Assembly (NCBI GenBank): GCA_023436305.1
Contig: JAEZJQ010000126.1
Location: forward strand, 62,001 to 126,000
Length of the DNA stretch: 64,000 bases
Direction: 5' to 3'
Source: Bacillota bacterium
GTDB lineage: Bacteria; Bacillota; UBA4882; UBA8346
The translations under genes and the position numbers were made by a program. The first letter of the stretch is position 1. Every line of letters starts with the position of its first letter. Positions 55,110 through 63,636 of the stretch are shown in pieces. The notes beneath the pieces are model-generated. The model did no database searches and had not been told where the DNA came from. It saw nothing but the letters and a program-made list of their open reading frames with translations.

Positions 55110-55303
55110 TTCCTTTTCTCCTTATCTTGACTCTCGATTGTTGTCCACGGATGTCCTGGAACATCCATTATGGATAGTGTCAATGTGGTTTTGCCGCAAT
55201 GATACCAAAATCAACTTTTTTAATCCCCTTGTAACGGAGAAAAATCAATGTTCGCCACGGATCACCCCCTTTTACAGCGAGTGCTTTTTTACGGGTACTT
55301 GTT

Positions 55304-55420
55304 CTAGGAGTCTGTGCGGCTAATCGATTTTCGAATCATATTTCGAATCAAGTGACATACTCTAATACAACATATAGTGGTTTTAAGTTATTGAAACGTG
55401 TTACGCGCACAGACTCCTAG
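55304..55420 (+). mobile_element. 117-bp inverted-repeat element, copy 1 (MITE-like)
   Basis: The ends CTAGGAGTCTGTGCG and CGCACAGACTCCTAG are perfect 15-bp inverted repeats; the inside (GACATACTCTAATACAACAT) is non-coding. A second copy of the same length in opposite orientation lies at 59815-59931. Size, terminal inverted repeats and lack of coding sequence fit a miniature inverted-repeat transposable element. Confidence 0.7.
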
Positions 55421-55599
55421 CAAAATCAGCCCCGTGTTTACACACGCTTCATATATTAAATCCAACACCGGTAAAGATACCGGTAATTTTTAATCTAATT
55501 TTAACAATTCTATTATTACTTTGCAATGCAATAAAATACAGTAAACGTTTACATACAAAGTCGCACAAAATCATTATTTGACGATTGAAAATATATTAA
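55421..55599. other. AT-rich stretch with a small hairpin
   Basis: No gene is seen. ACCGGTA (55467-55473) and TACCGGT (55478-55484) form a hairpin followed by AATTTTTAAT on the + strand, a possible weak terminator with no + strand gene upstream. Confidence 0.35.
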
Positions 55600-55650
55600 C
55601 AAAAAAATGGAGTCATCCGCTAATAGAAATGACTCCCCCGTTTTTTATTG
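55600..55650. terminator. Bidirectional intrinsic terminator of the dehydratase cassette
   Basis: GGAGTCAT (55609-55616) pairs with ATGACTCC (55629-55636). The - strand continues ATTTTTTTG and the + strand continues CCCGTTTTTTATTG, so it can stop transcription both ways. It ends the BadF operon. Confidence 0.75.
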
Positions 55651-55663
55651 ATGCGGATCTTTT

Positions 55664-56662
55664 TTATGATGATACGGGTATCGCGATGGGCCGATGATTG
55701 ACTATCTCGTTGGTCCATTTACCGCATTTGTCACCCCAGCGGGCAATAACCCGGTCTTCCGCGGATACTTCAATCACTTCGCAGGCGTTAGGACAACCAT
55801 TACAGTTAAAGGTACTCGGGTTAAAACTGATATCCGTCGTCTCAAACCCGATAAACCGGGTAGGTAAACCGGTCTTTTCAAGATAATCCTTGGCCAGTAG
55901 CGCGGCTCCAACCGCTCCCATTACATTGAAGTATTTGGGAATAATGATTTCATGCTGCAACTCTTTTTGAAAAGCGGCAATGATACCGATGTTGGCCGCT
56001 ACTCCGCCCTGAAAAACAAAAGGAGGTTTCAAGGTTTTACCACGGCCCAAGTTATTAATATAGTTCCTCACCAGCGCTTCGCAAAGCCCTTTAATAATAT
56101 CACCCTTGGAAAAACCGAATTGTTGTTTGGCAATCATGTCCGATTCGGCAAAAACGGTACATCGCCCCGCAATACGGGTTTCTCGTGTCGAATTGAGCGC
56201 CAGTTCCCCGAATTGTTCAATCGGTACTTTCAACCGTTCGGCTTGATGATCCAAAAAGGAACCGGTTCCAGCGGCACAGACCGTATTCATGGCAAAATCG
56301 ACAATCATCCGGTTCTTGATGAGTATTATTTTTGAATCCTGTCCACCGATTTCAAAAACGGTCCTTACATCCTGATGAAAATGAATGGCAGCAGTAGCAT
56401 GAGCGGTGATTTCATTTTTAATAATATCAGCCCCTACGATGATTCCGGCGAGTTGCCGGCCGCTGCCCGTGGCGCCCACTCCGATAATCTCCTGATTGTT
56501 AAATTCTTTCGCCACTTGCTTTAAACCATTTTTGACACATTCCAAAGGCTGTCCGTTGGTTCGGATATACTGACTCGATAAGACTTCATCGTTATCATTG
56601 ATAGCAACAATATTCGTGCTCACCGAACCAACATCGATTCCTAAATATACTTTGTTCATCAT
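55664..56662 (-). CDS. BadF/HgdC-type acyl-CoA dehydratase activase ATPase
   Basis: 332 residues; two adjacent ATGs (56662, 56659) after GGAGAG. ASKHA fold: VYLGIDVGSVSTNIVAI, IGVGATGSGRQLAGI, then TVCAAGTGSFLDHQA whose Cys bears the bridging [4Fe-4S] cluster, and PPFVFQGGVAANIGI. A C-terminal extension has FNCNGCPNACEV and GDKCGKW, possibly a further metal site. It is the archerase that injects an electron into 2-hydroxyacyl-CoA dehydratases at the cost of ATP. Last of the three genes. Confidence 0.92.
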   Translation of the reverse strand: MMNKVYLGIDVGSVSTNIVAINDNDEVLSSQYIRTNGQPLECVKNGLKQVAKEFNNQEIIGVGATGSGRQLAGIIVGADIIKNEITAHATAAIHFHQDVRTVFEIGGQDSKIILIKNRMIVDFAMNTVCAAGTGSFLDHQAERLKVPIEQFGELALNSTRETRIAGRCTVFAESDMIAKQQFGFSKGDIIKGLCEALVRNYINNLGRGKTLKPPFVFQGGVAANIGIIAAFQKELQHEIIIPKYFNVMGAVGAALLAKDYLEKTGLPTRFIGFETTDISFNPSTFNCNGCPNACEVIEVSAEDRVIARWGDKCGKWTNEIVNHRPIAIPVSS

Positions 56663-56672
56663 GATACTCTCC

Positions 56673-57761
56673 TTATCCGGCTTTAAGCTGCTTATGATTT
56701 TTTACCAACTCGACGAACGCTTCCAAACGGGTCAAGGTATTGGCCGCTCCGGACTGTTCATCAATGGCTAAAGTTAATATTGGCATCGCTAAATCCGCGG
56801 ATATTTTCGGAATCAAACTTTGCGTGACTAATTCCGGTAGACATGCAAAGGGCATTAAATGAACGACACCGTCAAATCCTTTATTTTTATAGAAAACCAT
56901 GTGTCCGATGTTATGAATTTCATGCCCGCCAATACCAATTTCCATATATTGTTTGCCGCTTTTCAATATGGTTGCATCTGATTTTCCCAAAAATTTCGGT
57001 AAACTATGATCAACCCATTCTGAGACATATAATGACCGGGTTACTTCGCAGCCCAGTTTGTTAAGCAACTCCGCAATCCCCATATTAATCGAGGATTCGA
57101 TGACTACATAAATCTCTCCGACAATCCCAATACGGACTTTCCGGTTATCTGGCGGCTCATGAACGGGAATCGAATGAAACAGCGTCATCCCTTCTTGTTT
57201 CAAACGGCGGATATCCTTAATCGTGTTGGCTTCATTCGCGAATTTTTGACTCATCATCTCAAAAACCGCTGAAAAAGAACCCGGTTCCAATTCATAAGGC
57301 CGTTTAAGCTCCATCACTTTCTGAAGAGAATCGATGGCGTGCGCCAATTCATAAGCCGTATAAATTGCTTTAATAACCCGTATCCAGGATTTACGATTCT
57401 TAATCTTCCATAGCCTTTCCATGAATAATTTCGGATTACGGTATATATCGTCAAATACGATCATTTCTACATCGTAACCCAGATTTAGAAGTGTTTTACG
57501 GTGAACTTCGTTATAAAATCCCGCCCGGCAAGGCCCGTTTCCACCCGAAGTAAGAATTGTATCCGCGCCTAACTGAAGCGATTCAATATACGAACCGAGC
57601 AATACTTTATAGGGAAAACATGCGAATTCCGGGCTATATTTCACTCCCAGATTAATTGTATGTTGAGTTGGGCGGGGTGGCATAATAACTTCATGATCCA
57701 ACAGTTCCAACACTTTTTGATAAATAACTGTTGAACCCATATATGGAAAGGTTATTTTCAT
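56673..57761 (-). CDS. 2-hydroxyacyl-CoA dehydratase subunit-like protein (HgdB/DUF2229 group), first
   Basis: 362 residues. Conserved cysteines in SPEFACFPYKVLLG and TSGGNGPCRAGFY suit an iron-sulfur site, and a second-half MPFACLPELVTQSLIPK and LAIDEQSGAANTLTR are typical of the group. Eleven bases before the activase gene. Large fused activase-dehydratase proteins in other anaerobes carry such regions in one chain; here they are separate. Confidence 0.82.
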   Translation of the reverse strand: MKITFPYMGSTVIYQKVLELLDHEVIMPPRPTQHTINLGVKYSPEFACFPYKVLLGSYIESLQLGADTILTSGGNGPCRAGFYNEVHRKTLLNLGYDVEMIVFDDIYRNPKLFMERLWKIKNRKSWIRVIKAIYTAYELAHAIDSLQKVMELKRPYELEPGSFSAVFEMMSQKFANEANTIKDIRRLKQEGMTLFHSIPVHEPPDNRKVRIGIVGEIYVVIESSINMGIAELLNKLGCEVTRSLYVSEWVDHSLPKFLGKSDATILKSGKQYMEIGIGGHEIHNIGHMVFYKNKGFDGVVHLMPFACLPELVTQSLIPKISADLAMPILTLAIDEQSGAANTLTRLEAFVELVKNHKQLKAG

Positions 57762-57776
57762 GGATGCTCACTCCCC

Positions 57777-58763
57777 TTAAGCCGTTTTTAGTGGTTTGTT
57801 TTTGGTGATCATATCGATAAAAGCCTCCACTCTGGTTTGAAGATGGTTTTCACCGGTGTGTTCATCGACTCGGATGGTCATAAATGGTTTTTGATATTGA
57901 TTGGAATCTAATTCCAACAATTTTCCAAGGAAAGAATCGGGGCCGCAGCCAAAGGCGGTTACATGGATGACTCCGTCGATGGTAGGGTCGTTAAAAAATC
58001 GATAAGCGGTGGCGTATAAATTATTCGAAAAAGTCCAGAATAAAGTCTTTTTAAAATCATAAAGATGATGGTTGATTACTTCATTTCCGAGCATTTCAAA
58101 GGTCACGGCATTGACGCCGAGTTGATACAAACGGTTTAAAATGTTCATACTGAGTATATCGTCATAAACATTATAAACATAGCCAATTACCCCAATTTTT
58201 ATCGGAAGGTCTTTTATTAAAACCGTTTTCCCGTTGAATACTTTCTCATTCGCCATTTGACAGTTATATTTATTCAAAATGCAATACTTTTGAAATTCCA
58301 GCCACTTTTCACATCCGGCTTTGATTGCATTATTTATTTTACGATAACTATTGGTAAACCGCCGACCGATCGCTGCATAATTCTTGAAACTGGCAATATT
58401 ATCCTGTTTGGCATTTATATAATGAGTCAACATTTTTGGGCTCAAATTCGGGATAGTATATTTTAACATATCGGGGAGCCCTAAAAATTTTGGACAGAAT
58501 GTATCTCCTTTTTTGATGGAAATAAATCGCGGAATATATATCAAATCGACTCCTCGATCCAATAAGTCCGCTACATGTCCGGTATAAATTTTCATCGGAG
58601 CGCAAATTTCAGGAACCGAAAAACGAATTCCTTTATTTAAGATTGCTTTGGTGGTCGCTCCGGTCTCAATGACGGACAAACCCAATTCTTCAAAAAAAGG
58701 TTTCCAAAAACTTCGATAATATGGATCCATTAAAGCCGTAGGTAAACCAATTGTTGTAGTCAA
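57777..58763 (-). CDS. 2-hydroxyacyl-CoA dehydratase subunit-like protein (HgdB/DUF2229 group), second
   Basis: 328 residues. Similar architecture to the neighbour but distinct: opening TTIGLPTALMDPYYRSFWKPF, then VPEICAPMKIYTGHVADLL, DTFCPKFLGLPDM and a late VTAFGCGPDSFLG and RVDEHTGENHLQTR. The conserved cysteines again suit a cluster. ATG 58763, without a strong ribosome binding site visible to me. The pair probably forms an enzyme with the activase; the substrate is unknown. Confidence 0.82.
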   Translation of the reverse strand: MTTTIGLPTALMDPYYRSFWKPFFEELGLSVIETGATTKAILNKGIRFSVPEICAPMKIYTGHVADLLDRGVDLIYIPRFISIKKGDTFCPKFLGLPDMLKYTIPNLSPKMLTHYINAKQDNIASFKNYAAIGRRFTNSYRKINNAIKAGCEKWLEFQKYCILNKYNCQMANEKVFNGKTVLIKDLPIKIGVIGYVYNVYDDILSMNILNRLYQLGVNAVTFEMLGNEVINHHLYDFKKTLFWTFSNNLYATAYRFFNDPTIDGVIHVTAFGCGPDSFLGKLLELDSNQYQKPFMTIRVDEHTGENHLQTRVEAFIDMITKNKPLKTA

Positions 58764-58782
58764 TTATCATTATCCTTTCTTT

Positions 58783-58795
58783 AGACAGTTTGTCT
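58783..58795. promoter_or_regulatory. Palindrome AGACA-GTT-TGTCT before the dehydratase genes
   Basis: A perfect 5+3+5 inverted repeat 20 bases upstream of the dehydratase-like gene start, between it and the TetR gene. A regulator site is likely, though the half-sites are short. Confidence 0.4.
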
Positions 58796-58890
58796 TACAT
58801 TAAAAAAACAAACACCGCATTTTAAGAGTCTCTATGCAAGTAAACTTTTTCGACGTATCGACGTATAATTGAAAAAGAAGGATAAGTCAT

Positions 58891-59493
58891 TTATTTAAAA
58901 TCAATAACCGCAAGAACATTATCGATTTCTTCCTCCATCTGTCCGGACTTAAATTCAACTCCTAAAAAATACTTCTGCAGGGCAAAAGAGATTAAAGTGC
59001 CGATCATAATTCTAAGAATAACTTGCGCTTGAGCATCGGAGATCTGCATTTTGGCACATATAATCAGCCGGATATTTTCCGTAACTTCGTAAACCTTCGG
59101 GTAAATTGTTTTTTGGGTTGATAAAAGCAACTCATTATTGTATTGCATTTCAATCACCAAAATTTTGACCAATTCGAAATTTTGATCAAGAAAATGAAAT
59201 CGTTCCATTATGATCGATTTTAGAAATTCCTTGAGTGGGTAATTCTTAGCCGCTTCGATATTTTTAACCAGGGGAATCAACGAAATATTCTCAAAGATCT
59301 GCTCAATGGCCAGATTGCCGATTTGTCGCAACAGGTTTTCCTTATCACCAAAATATTTAAAGATAATTGTCTCCGATAAACCGATCTCTTTGGAAATTAA
59401 GGCCGTTGTAGTCGCATTAAATCCGTATAACGAGATGAGTTTTATGGCGGTATCGATAATTTTTTGTTTGGTCAATTCTTGTTTTTTCCCCAC
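58891..59493 (-). CDS. TetR/AcrR-family regulator
   Basis: 200 residues from GTG 59493 behind GGAAG. HTH: KIIDTAIKLISLYGFNATTTALISKEIGLSETIIFKYFG, the family's YFGDKENLL and a helical ligand domain. First gene of the cassette, 127 bases upstream of the dehydratase genes on the same strand, so it likely controls them and itself. Confidence 0.88.
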   Translation of the reverse strand: MGKKQELTKQKIIDTAIKLISLYGFNATTTALISKEIGLSETIIFKYFGDKENLLRQIGNLAIEQIFENISLIPLVKNIEAAKNYPLKEFLKSIIMERFHFLDQNFELVKILVIEMQYNNELLLSTQKTIYPKVYEVTENIRLIICAKMQISDAQAQVILRIMIGTLISFALQKYFLGVEFKSGQMEEEIDNVLAVIDFK

Positions 59494-59513
59494 GGAGTCA
59501 CTTCCTTAAAAAT

Positions 59514-59531
59514 TTAGTAATTAATTACTAA
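59514..59531. promoter_or_regulatory. Perfect 18-bp palindrome, likely TetR operator
   Basis: TTAGTAATTAATTACTAA is its own complement and lies 21 bases upstream of the TetR start codon. A perfect palindrome of this length just before a TetR gene is a good autoregulatory site. Confidence 0.6.
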
Positions 59532-59735
59532 CTTTTAAGTCCAATTTTACTCTTCCACAATCAATCTGTCAATCTTGATTAAATAATAATACATGGAATT
59601 TCTTGTTTTATCGTAAGCTTTTGTTGGATATGATAAGATTTCACACCTTACGCGCATCATTAAGAAATATCGAATTGGTAAGTTTTTATTAATATCATAA
59701 TCAATTAATATAATTTTTTAAGTTATAATTAAATA

Positions 59736-59790
59736 TTAAAAAAGATGGATTGTTCCGTCAAAAAAATTGACACCCAATCCATCTTTATTT
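59736..59790. terminator. Bidirectional terminator below the AdoMet decarboxylase gene
   Basis: AAAGATGGATTG (59740-59751) pairs with CAATCCATCTTT (59775-59786). T-runs follow on both strands. It can end the - strand transcript of the gene at 59980-60780. Confidence 0.7.
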
Positions 59791-59814
59791 TTTAAGGTGT
59801 AACGATATTATTCT

Positions 59815-59931
59815 CCGGGAGTCTGTGCGTGTAACACTTTCGAATACCGATAAACCGCTATATGTTGTATTAGAATATGTCACTTGATACTAAATATGCT
59901 TCGAGAACCAATTAGCTGCACAGACTCCTAG
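59815..59931 (-). mobile_element. 117-bp inverted-repeat element, copy 2 (inverted relative to copy 1)
   Basis: Same length as the copy at 55304-55420 and largely identical when reverse-complemented, including AAGTGACATA and TAATACAACATATAG. The outer bases at the left end differ (CCGGGAGTC against CTAGGAGTC). The two copies bracket the TetR/dehydratase cassette and its terminators. Confidence 0.7.
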
Positions 59932-59979
59932 GACATTCACCGTAAAACCTTCATCAAGTTATCCGCCCGGTTTTCCGGC

Positions 59980-60780
59980 TCAAACATGCTCCAACCAGGA
60001 TTTGGATTTCAAGGTCAGCTCGTCGGAAGTACTGCGCAGGTCATGATATTTGCTGCCTCTGGCAATATAAACTTCATTGCTCACTTCTCCCGTAAATTCC
60101 CGTTTCAACTTCCCGATAACGTCGTTATAATCAAAGAACCGGCATGAGAATATATCAAAGTACGCCTTGCCTTGACCGGGAAAATAATGCAGGCTGATAT
60201 GGCTTTCGGCAATCATGGTCAAAATGGAGATGACTTGTTGGCCTTGATATACGCCTTTGGCGGAATAAGGACGCATAATCGGGGTCATGCCGATCTTATA
60301 AGGCATAGTGTCAAACAACGTAAACAAATCATCCATGGTGACCGGACTCGTATATTGATCGAAATCAAGCATAACATGGGGGCCGAAATCAACCGCCGGA
60401 TCGATGGCAATATTCTTGAATGAAGACCGGCTATGGCCTCTTTCGGTGCAATCGGTATTTACAATTTCCGCCGGAAAAGCGCTTTTGATCCGGCTTTCAA
60501 GCATCTTCGCATCCAATGGTTTGGGAGTGACCAAATCAACAAAAAAGGCCTCCCGGAACGAAAAAGTATGAATGGTGAAATGCCCTCCCGCTAAAAAAAC
60601 AAAGGCGCTGATGCCGCAGTCTTCGGGAATTACCCCATTATAATACGGTAGCACAAACGGCGGCATCACCGTTTGTAAGCCCATCTTTTCGGGAATTTCC
60701 TCTAACAATTCATGAATTAACAAGATGTCGTCCAATCTGGACCGATATCCTTTAAACGCATCCATCACAAAGTGATTCAC
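59980..60780 (-). CDS. AdoMet decarboxylase (SpeD-like) homologue with duplicated domain
   Basis: 266 residues, about twice the length of bacterial SpeD. The C-terminal half has IAESHISLHYF with the cleavage-site Ser S193, then H198 and C213; the offsets +5 and +20 match S63, H68 and C83 of Thermotoga SpeD. The N-terminal half repeats the pattern (LAGGHFTIHTF) but has Gly at the Ser position and no Cys, so it looks inactive. The product would be a pyruvoyl enzyme after self-cleavage. SpeD homologues also include ornithine and arginine decarboxylases, so the substrate is open. Confidence 0.8.
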   Translation of the reverse strand: MNHFVMDAFKGYRSRLDDILLIHELLEEIPEKMGLQTVMPPFVLPYYNGVIPEDCGISAFVFLAGGHFTIHTFSFREAFFVDLVTPKPLDAKMLESRIKSAFPAEIVNTDCTERGHSRSSFKNIAIDPAVDFGPHVMLDFDQYTSPVTMDDLFTLFDTMPYKIGMTPIMRPYSAKGVYQGQQVISILTMIAESHISLHYFPGQGKAYFDIFSCRFFDYNDVIGKLKREFTGEVSNEVYIARGSKYHDLRSTSDELTLKSKSWLEHV

Positions 60781-60951
60781 GGTAACCCTCTCCTTTATTG
60801 AACTTAATCAAGTATCTTTGGCTTAAAAACATTCTTAATAGATTATAATACAAAAATCAAAAAGATCCAGTATCAATTTTGGGGAATGATTCTCAGGGAT
60901 ATAATACACAAAAGGGGATTGATGGATTACCGGAGTAATAAGTTTCGTTCA

Positions 60952-62034
60952 TTATTCAAAACTCTTTCTACCCATAACCCATAAGTATGTTGATTTTTCC
61001 ATGATTTCCTCCGGTTTTATATCTCTCGCCGGATTTAGTTCTGTAATTAACGTCCCGAGTACATTGTGAAAATAATTAATATCCGTGAATTTACCATGAT
61101 ATTCATCTTTCACGACAGTCAGAACGGAAACCGTCTCAGCGTTCCCCAGTAGTTCAAATCCCGCCGGTTGTAAAGCGGCCTTGATTTTTTCACTGGAGTA
61201 ATTTTTGAGCAGAATAATCTGATCCAAACTTTGAAATTCGGCGCAGCTTTTCGAAATAATATTGGCCACTTCCATGAAATTTCCCGGGTTTTGTGCAAAA
61301 AAATCACACCAGTACCGGGCTGGCGGGAAGGATGATTTGTGATGTCGGCTGGTTAAAGGATGGCCTTGGGAAATAACCCGGAAACCGAGATGACCTTCCT
61401 CATAATACGGCAAGAGTATCCGGTCTGGAAACCGCTCTTGCAATTCGACGAACACATTTTCATGGATAGCCGAGGACATGATATGAATAATGATACCGCC
61501 AGGTTTTAAAACTTCAGCAATTATCCCCAGATTTTTTACCAAATCCGGTGGTGAAAATGTATCCAGTACATTGAAGCTGATTACAGCGGAAAAGCATTCC
61601 CGGCCAAAGAGGGATACAAGATCATGGATTCCGGCGTTGATAACGTACTTGCCGTGATGTAAATTCCGGGTGACGATTTCCGGGGAAATTTCAGTTTCAA
61701 CCAGCCGGTTGCGGAGATTTTCCATGCCCGGATCATCGCTTAAGGATAATAAATACTTTAAATACCCATCACCACTGCCGATCTCAAGAAAAAGACCACT
61801 TTTTAGATTGCCATCCAATTTGGACAAGAACTTTCGAAAAATAATCTCCAGGTTTTTTACATTGGCGTGCCTGGTGAATAACTTAGGCGCCTTCACCGGT
61901 GTAATTATCGGGCCGTTTGCGATTAAAGCGCCATTTTTTAATAATGAATCAATTACATCACGGTTTTGAGCGGCAATACCTTGACTTAGCGCCAGAAATA
62001 ATTCCGACGGCGAATTTTTATTAAACATGGCCAT
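60952..62034 (-). CDS. Class I SAM-dependent methyltransferase
   Basis: 360 residues; ATG 62034, seven bases after GAGGGTG (ATG 62028 and TTG 62037 are alternatives). SAM motif LFLEIGSGDGYLKYLLSL, then VISFNVLDTF and VLKPGGIIIHIMSS. The N-terminal 65 residues and the C-terminal 120 have no family I can name. It is transcribed alone from a promoter that shares a 38-bp sequence with the promoter at 63551-63588. Confidence 0.82.
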   Translation of the reverse strand: MAMFNKNSPSELFLALSQGIAAQNRDVIDSLLKNGALIANGPIITPVKAPKLFTRHANVKNLEIIFRKFLSKLDGNLKSGLFLEIGSGDGYLKYLLSLSDDPGMENLRNRLVETEISPEIVTRNLHHGKYVINAGIHDLVSLFGRECFSAVISFNVLDTFSPPDLVKNLGIIAEVLKPGGIIIHIMSSAIHENVFVELQERFPDRILLPYYEEGHLGFRVISQGHPLTSRHHKSSFPPARYWCDFFAQNPGNFMEVANIISKSCAEFQSLDQIILLKNYSSEKIKAALQPAGFELLGNAETVSVLTVVKDEYHGKFTDINYFHNVLGTLITELNPARDIKPEEIMEKSTYLWVMGRKSFE

Positions 62035-62070
62035 CAAAAAACACCCTCATCGAATCGATAATTATATTCT

Positions 62071-62108
62071 ATCCATTTCATCGGATAAGTCAAATAAAGT
62101 TTTATCCG
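62071..62108 (-). promoter_or_regulatory. Promoter, copy 1 of a shared 38-bp sequence (methyltransferase)
   Basis: On the - strand: CGGATAAAACTTTAT then TTGACT, a 16-base spacer and TAGAAT. In this copy CGGATAA and TTATCCG form an inverted repeat spanning the -35 region. It is 34 of 38 bases identical to 63551-63588, with the same spacing. Confidence 0.6.
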
Positions 62109-62109
62109 T

Positions 62110-62197
62110 TATCGATGCTGTTGGTTTCCGCAGTAGTGGGAAAAACGAGGAATTAATCAAAGCAGTCCAAGAATTCGGGAAAAAATATAAAAAATAA
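62110..62197 (+). pseudogene. 3' fragment of an unidentified + strand gene
   Basis: An open frame without a start encodes DAVGFRSSGKNEELIKAVQE and ends FGKKYKK at a TAA (62195-62197), followed by a terminator. The helical, charged ending and the terminator suggest the tail of a lost gene. No family is assigned. Confidence 0.4.
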
Positions 62198-62203
62198 CTG
62201 AAT

Positions 62204-62232
62204 AACGGCTGTCTATCGACAGTCGTTTTAAT
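62204..62232 (+). terminator. Intrinsic terminator
   Basis: AACGGCTGTC (62204-62213) pairs with GACAGTCGTT (62218-62227), one wobble, TATC loop, then TTTAATTT. It also lies at the 3' side of the SDR gene. Confidence 0.65.
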
Positions 62233-62235
62233 TTA

Positions 62236-63048
62236 TTATAAGTCCAAATCCTTGAACAAATCCCGTTTTATAAATATTGACTTGATCATCCGGCCGATAA
62301 ACTTGGGCCGGGTTAACCAGGCAAAGTGGGCGCCGTGTTTTTGATTGGCCAACATCTTTTTGACGAGAAATACAGCCACATTTTCCGGTTTATCGGCGAT
62401 CAGGTTAATGACCTTTTTCATTTTTGCCAGGCGCGCTTCATCGTTCAGCAATGGTTTGACCAGAAAATCGGTGACCATCATCCCGGGGCTTAAGGTTCCC
62501 ACAATGATCGTATAGGATTTGGCTTCCTCGATCATTCCTTGGGTGAAATAGCGTAAGGCGCATTTGGAAGTACCGTAGATGTTTAGATTATTCATATGGG
62601 CACCGTCACTTCCCCAGCCCTCCATATTGTAAATTGCTCCATGGCCTTGCTTGAGCATTCCCCGCATGGCGATTTGGGAGCCGTGAATCATACCGGTGAT
62701 ATTGGTGGCTGTGATTTCCGCCACCCGCTTTTCGGATATTTCCCAGACCGGGGCCTCCGGTTGATTGATCCCGGCGTTATTAATCCAGATATGGACGCTC
62801 CTCCATTGGTCCATGGCAAAATCCCAGAGGTGGACGATATCTTCAAATTGGGTCACATCACATTGGGTTCCCCGAACGTTTTGGGCATATTCCCCCAATT
62901 TACCCAAGGCGCTAGCGATTGTTTCCGGTTTGGTGCCGGAGATAATTACATGATGGCCATGCTTTAAAAACTCCTTGGCCATGCAAAACCCGATACCGCG
63001 AGTTCCACCGGTAATTACGATATTTTTCGGTGAATTCATGGTTTCCAT
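62236..63048 (-). CDS. Short-chain dehydrogenase/reductase
   Basis: 270 residues. Cofactor motif ITGGTRGIGFCMAKEF, NNAG at about 91-94, catalytic Tyr and Lys in IYGTSKCALRYF and a SPGMMVTDFL segment. YNMEGWGSDG and SPGMMVTDF recall the chlorophyll b reductase-like branch of SDRs, but the substrate is unknown. The unknown protein gene 31 bases upstream is on the same strand, so both probably form one unit. Confidence 0.88.
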   Translation of the reverse strand: METMNSPKNIVITGGTRGIGFCMAKEFLKHGHHVIISGTKPETIASALGKLGEYAQNVRGTQCDVTQFEDIVHLWDFAMDQWRSVHIWINNAGINQPEAPVWEISEKRVAEITATNITGMIHGSQIAMRGMLKQGHGAIYNMEGWGSDGAHMNNLNIYGTSKCALRYFTQGMIEEAKSYTIIVGTLSPGMMVTDFLVKPLLNDEARLAKMKKVINLIADKPENVAVFLVKKMLANQKHGAHFAWLTRPKFIGRMIKSIFIKRDLFKDLDL

Positions 63049-63079
63049 CAGTTTGCTCCCTCCATCAACGAATTTAAAA

Positions 63080-63496
63080 TTACAAATACCTCAGCCGGTG
63101 CATCTCAAAGCGGGCATCTTTTAATTCGACTAATATCATCTCCCGTCCTATCATGTCGGTTTCGTGTTTGGATAGCCGGTCTTCCAGCCAATGTTTCAAA
63201 CCGCCTAGTACTCGCTCCAGAAACTCTTTTTTCGCCGTTTCAGGGTATAAGGAACCCGGAATCGGATAAAAGTACAACGCCGGTTTTAACTGACGGTCGA
63301 TAAAAAGGCTGACTACCACGGTTCCCTGTATTTTCGGCCGGGAGCTACAGCGTGGATCAAAGCGGAAGCTTTTCTGGGTTCCGAATTCAATTCGCAGATC
63401 AGCCAATCCTTTGGCCCATTCTTGGATCTCCAGGACCGAACAGGCATATGTTGTATTCGGCGATAGTTTTTTAAAGGTTGCTACTTTCACACTCAT
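63080..63496 (-). CDS. Conserved-looking hypothetical protein
   Basis: 138 residues. Beta-rich first half (IEFGTQKSFRFDPRCSSRP, GTVVVSLFIDRQLKPALYF) and a helical second half. No signal peptide or membrane segment. No family recognised. First gene of a two-gene unit with the SDR, behind promoter copy 2. Confidence 0.6.
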   Translation of the reverse strand: MSVKVATFKKLSPNTTYACSVLEIQEWAKGLADLRIEFGTQKSFRFDPRCSSRPKIQGTVVVSLFIDRQLKPALYFYPIPGSLYPETAKKEFLERVLGGLKHWLEDRLSKHETDMIGREMILVELKDARFEMHRLRYL

Positions 63497-63550
63497 GGAT
63501 AAACCTCTTGATCGAATTTAGCGGATCATTGATGATCTCCTTTATATTTT

Positions 63551-63588
63551 ATCCATTTCACCCAATTAGTCAAATAAAGTTTTATCCG
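63551..63588 (-). promoter_or_regulatory. Promoter, copy 2 of the shared 38-bp sequence (hypothetical protein-SDR unit)
   Basis: On the - strand: CGGATAAAACTTTAT, TTGACT, a 16-base spacer and TAAAAT, followed by GGAG. The inverted-repeat partner of CGGATAA seen in copy 1 is changed here. Confidence 0.6.
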
Positions 63589-63595
63589 GGATTCA

Positions 63596-63636
63596 AAAGA
63601 AATCCCCTACTCTTTTGATGAGTAAGGGATTTCTTT
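63596..63636. terminator. Intrinsic terminator after the HtrA-like gene
   Basis: AAAGAAATCCC...TACTC pairs with GAGTA...GGGATTTCTTT. The stem starts at the HtrA stop codon and T-runs lie on both sides. Confidence 0.75.
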
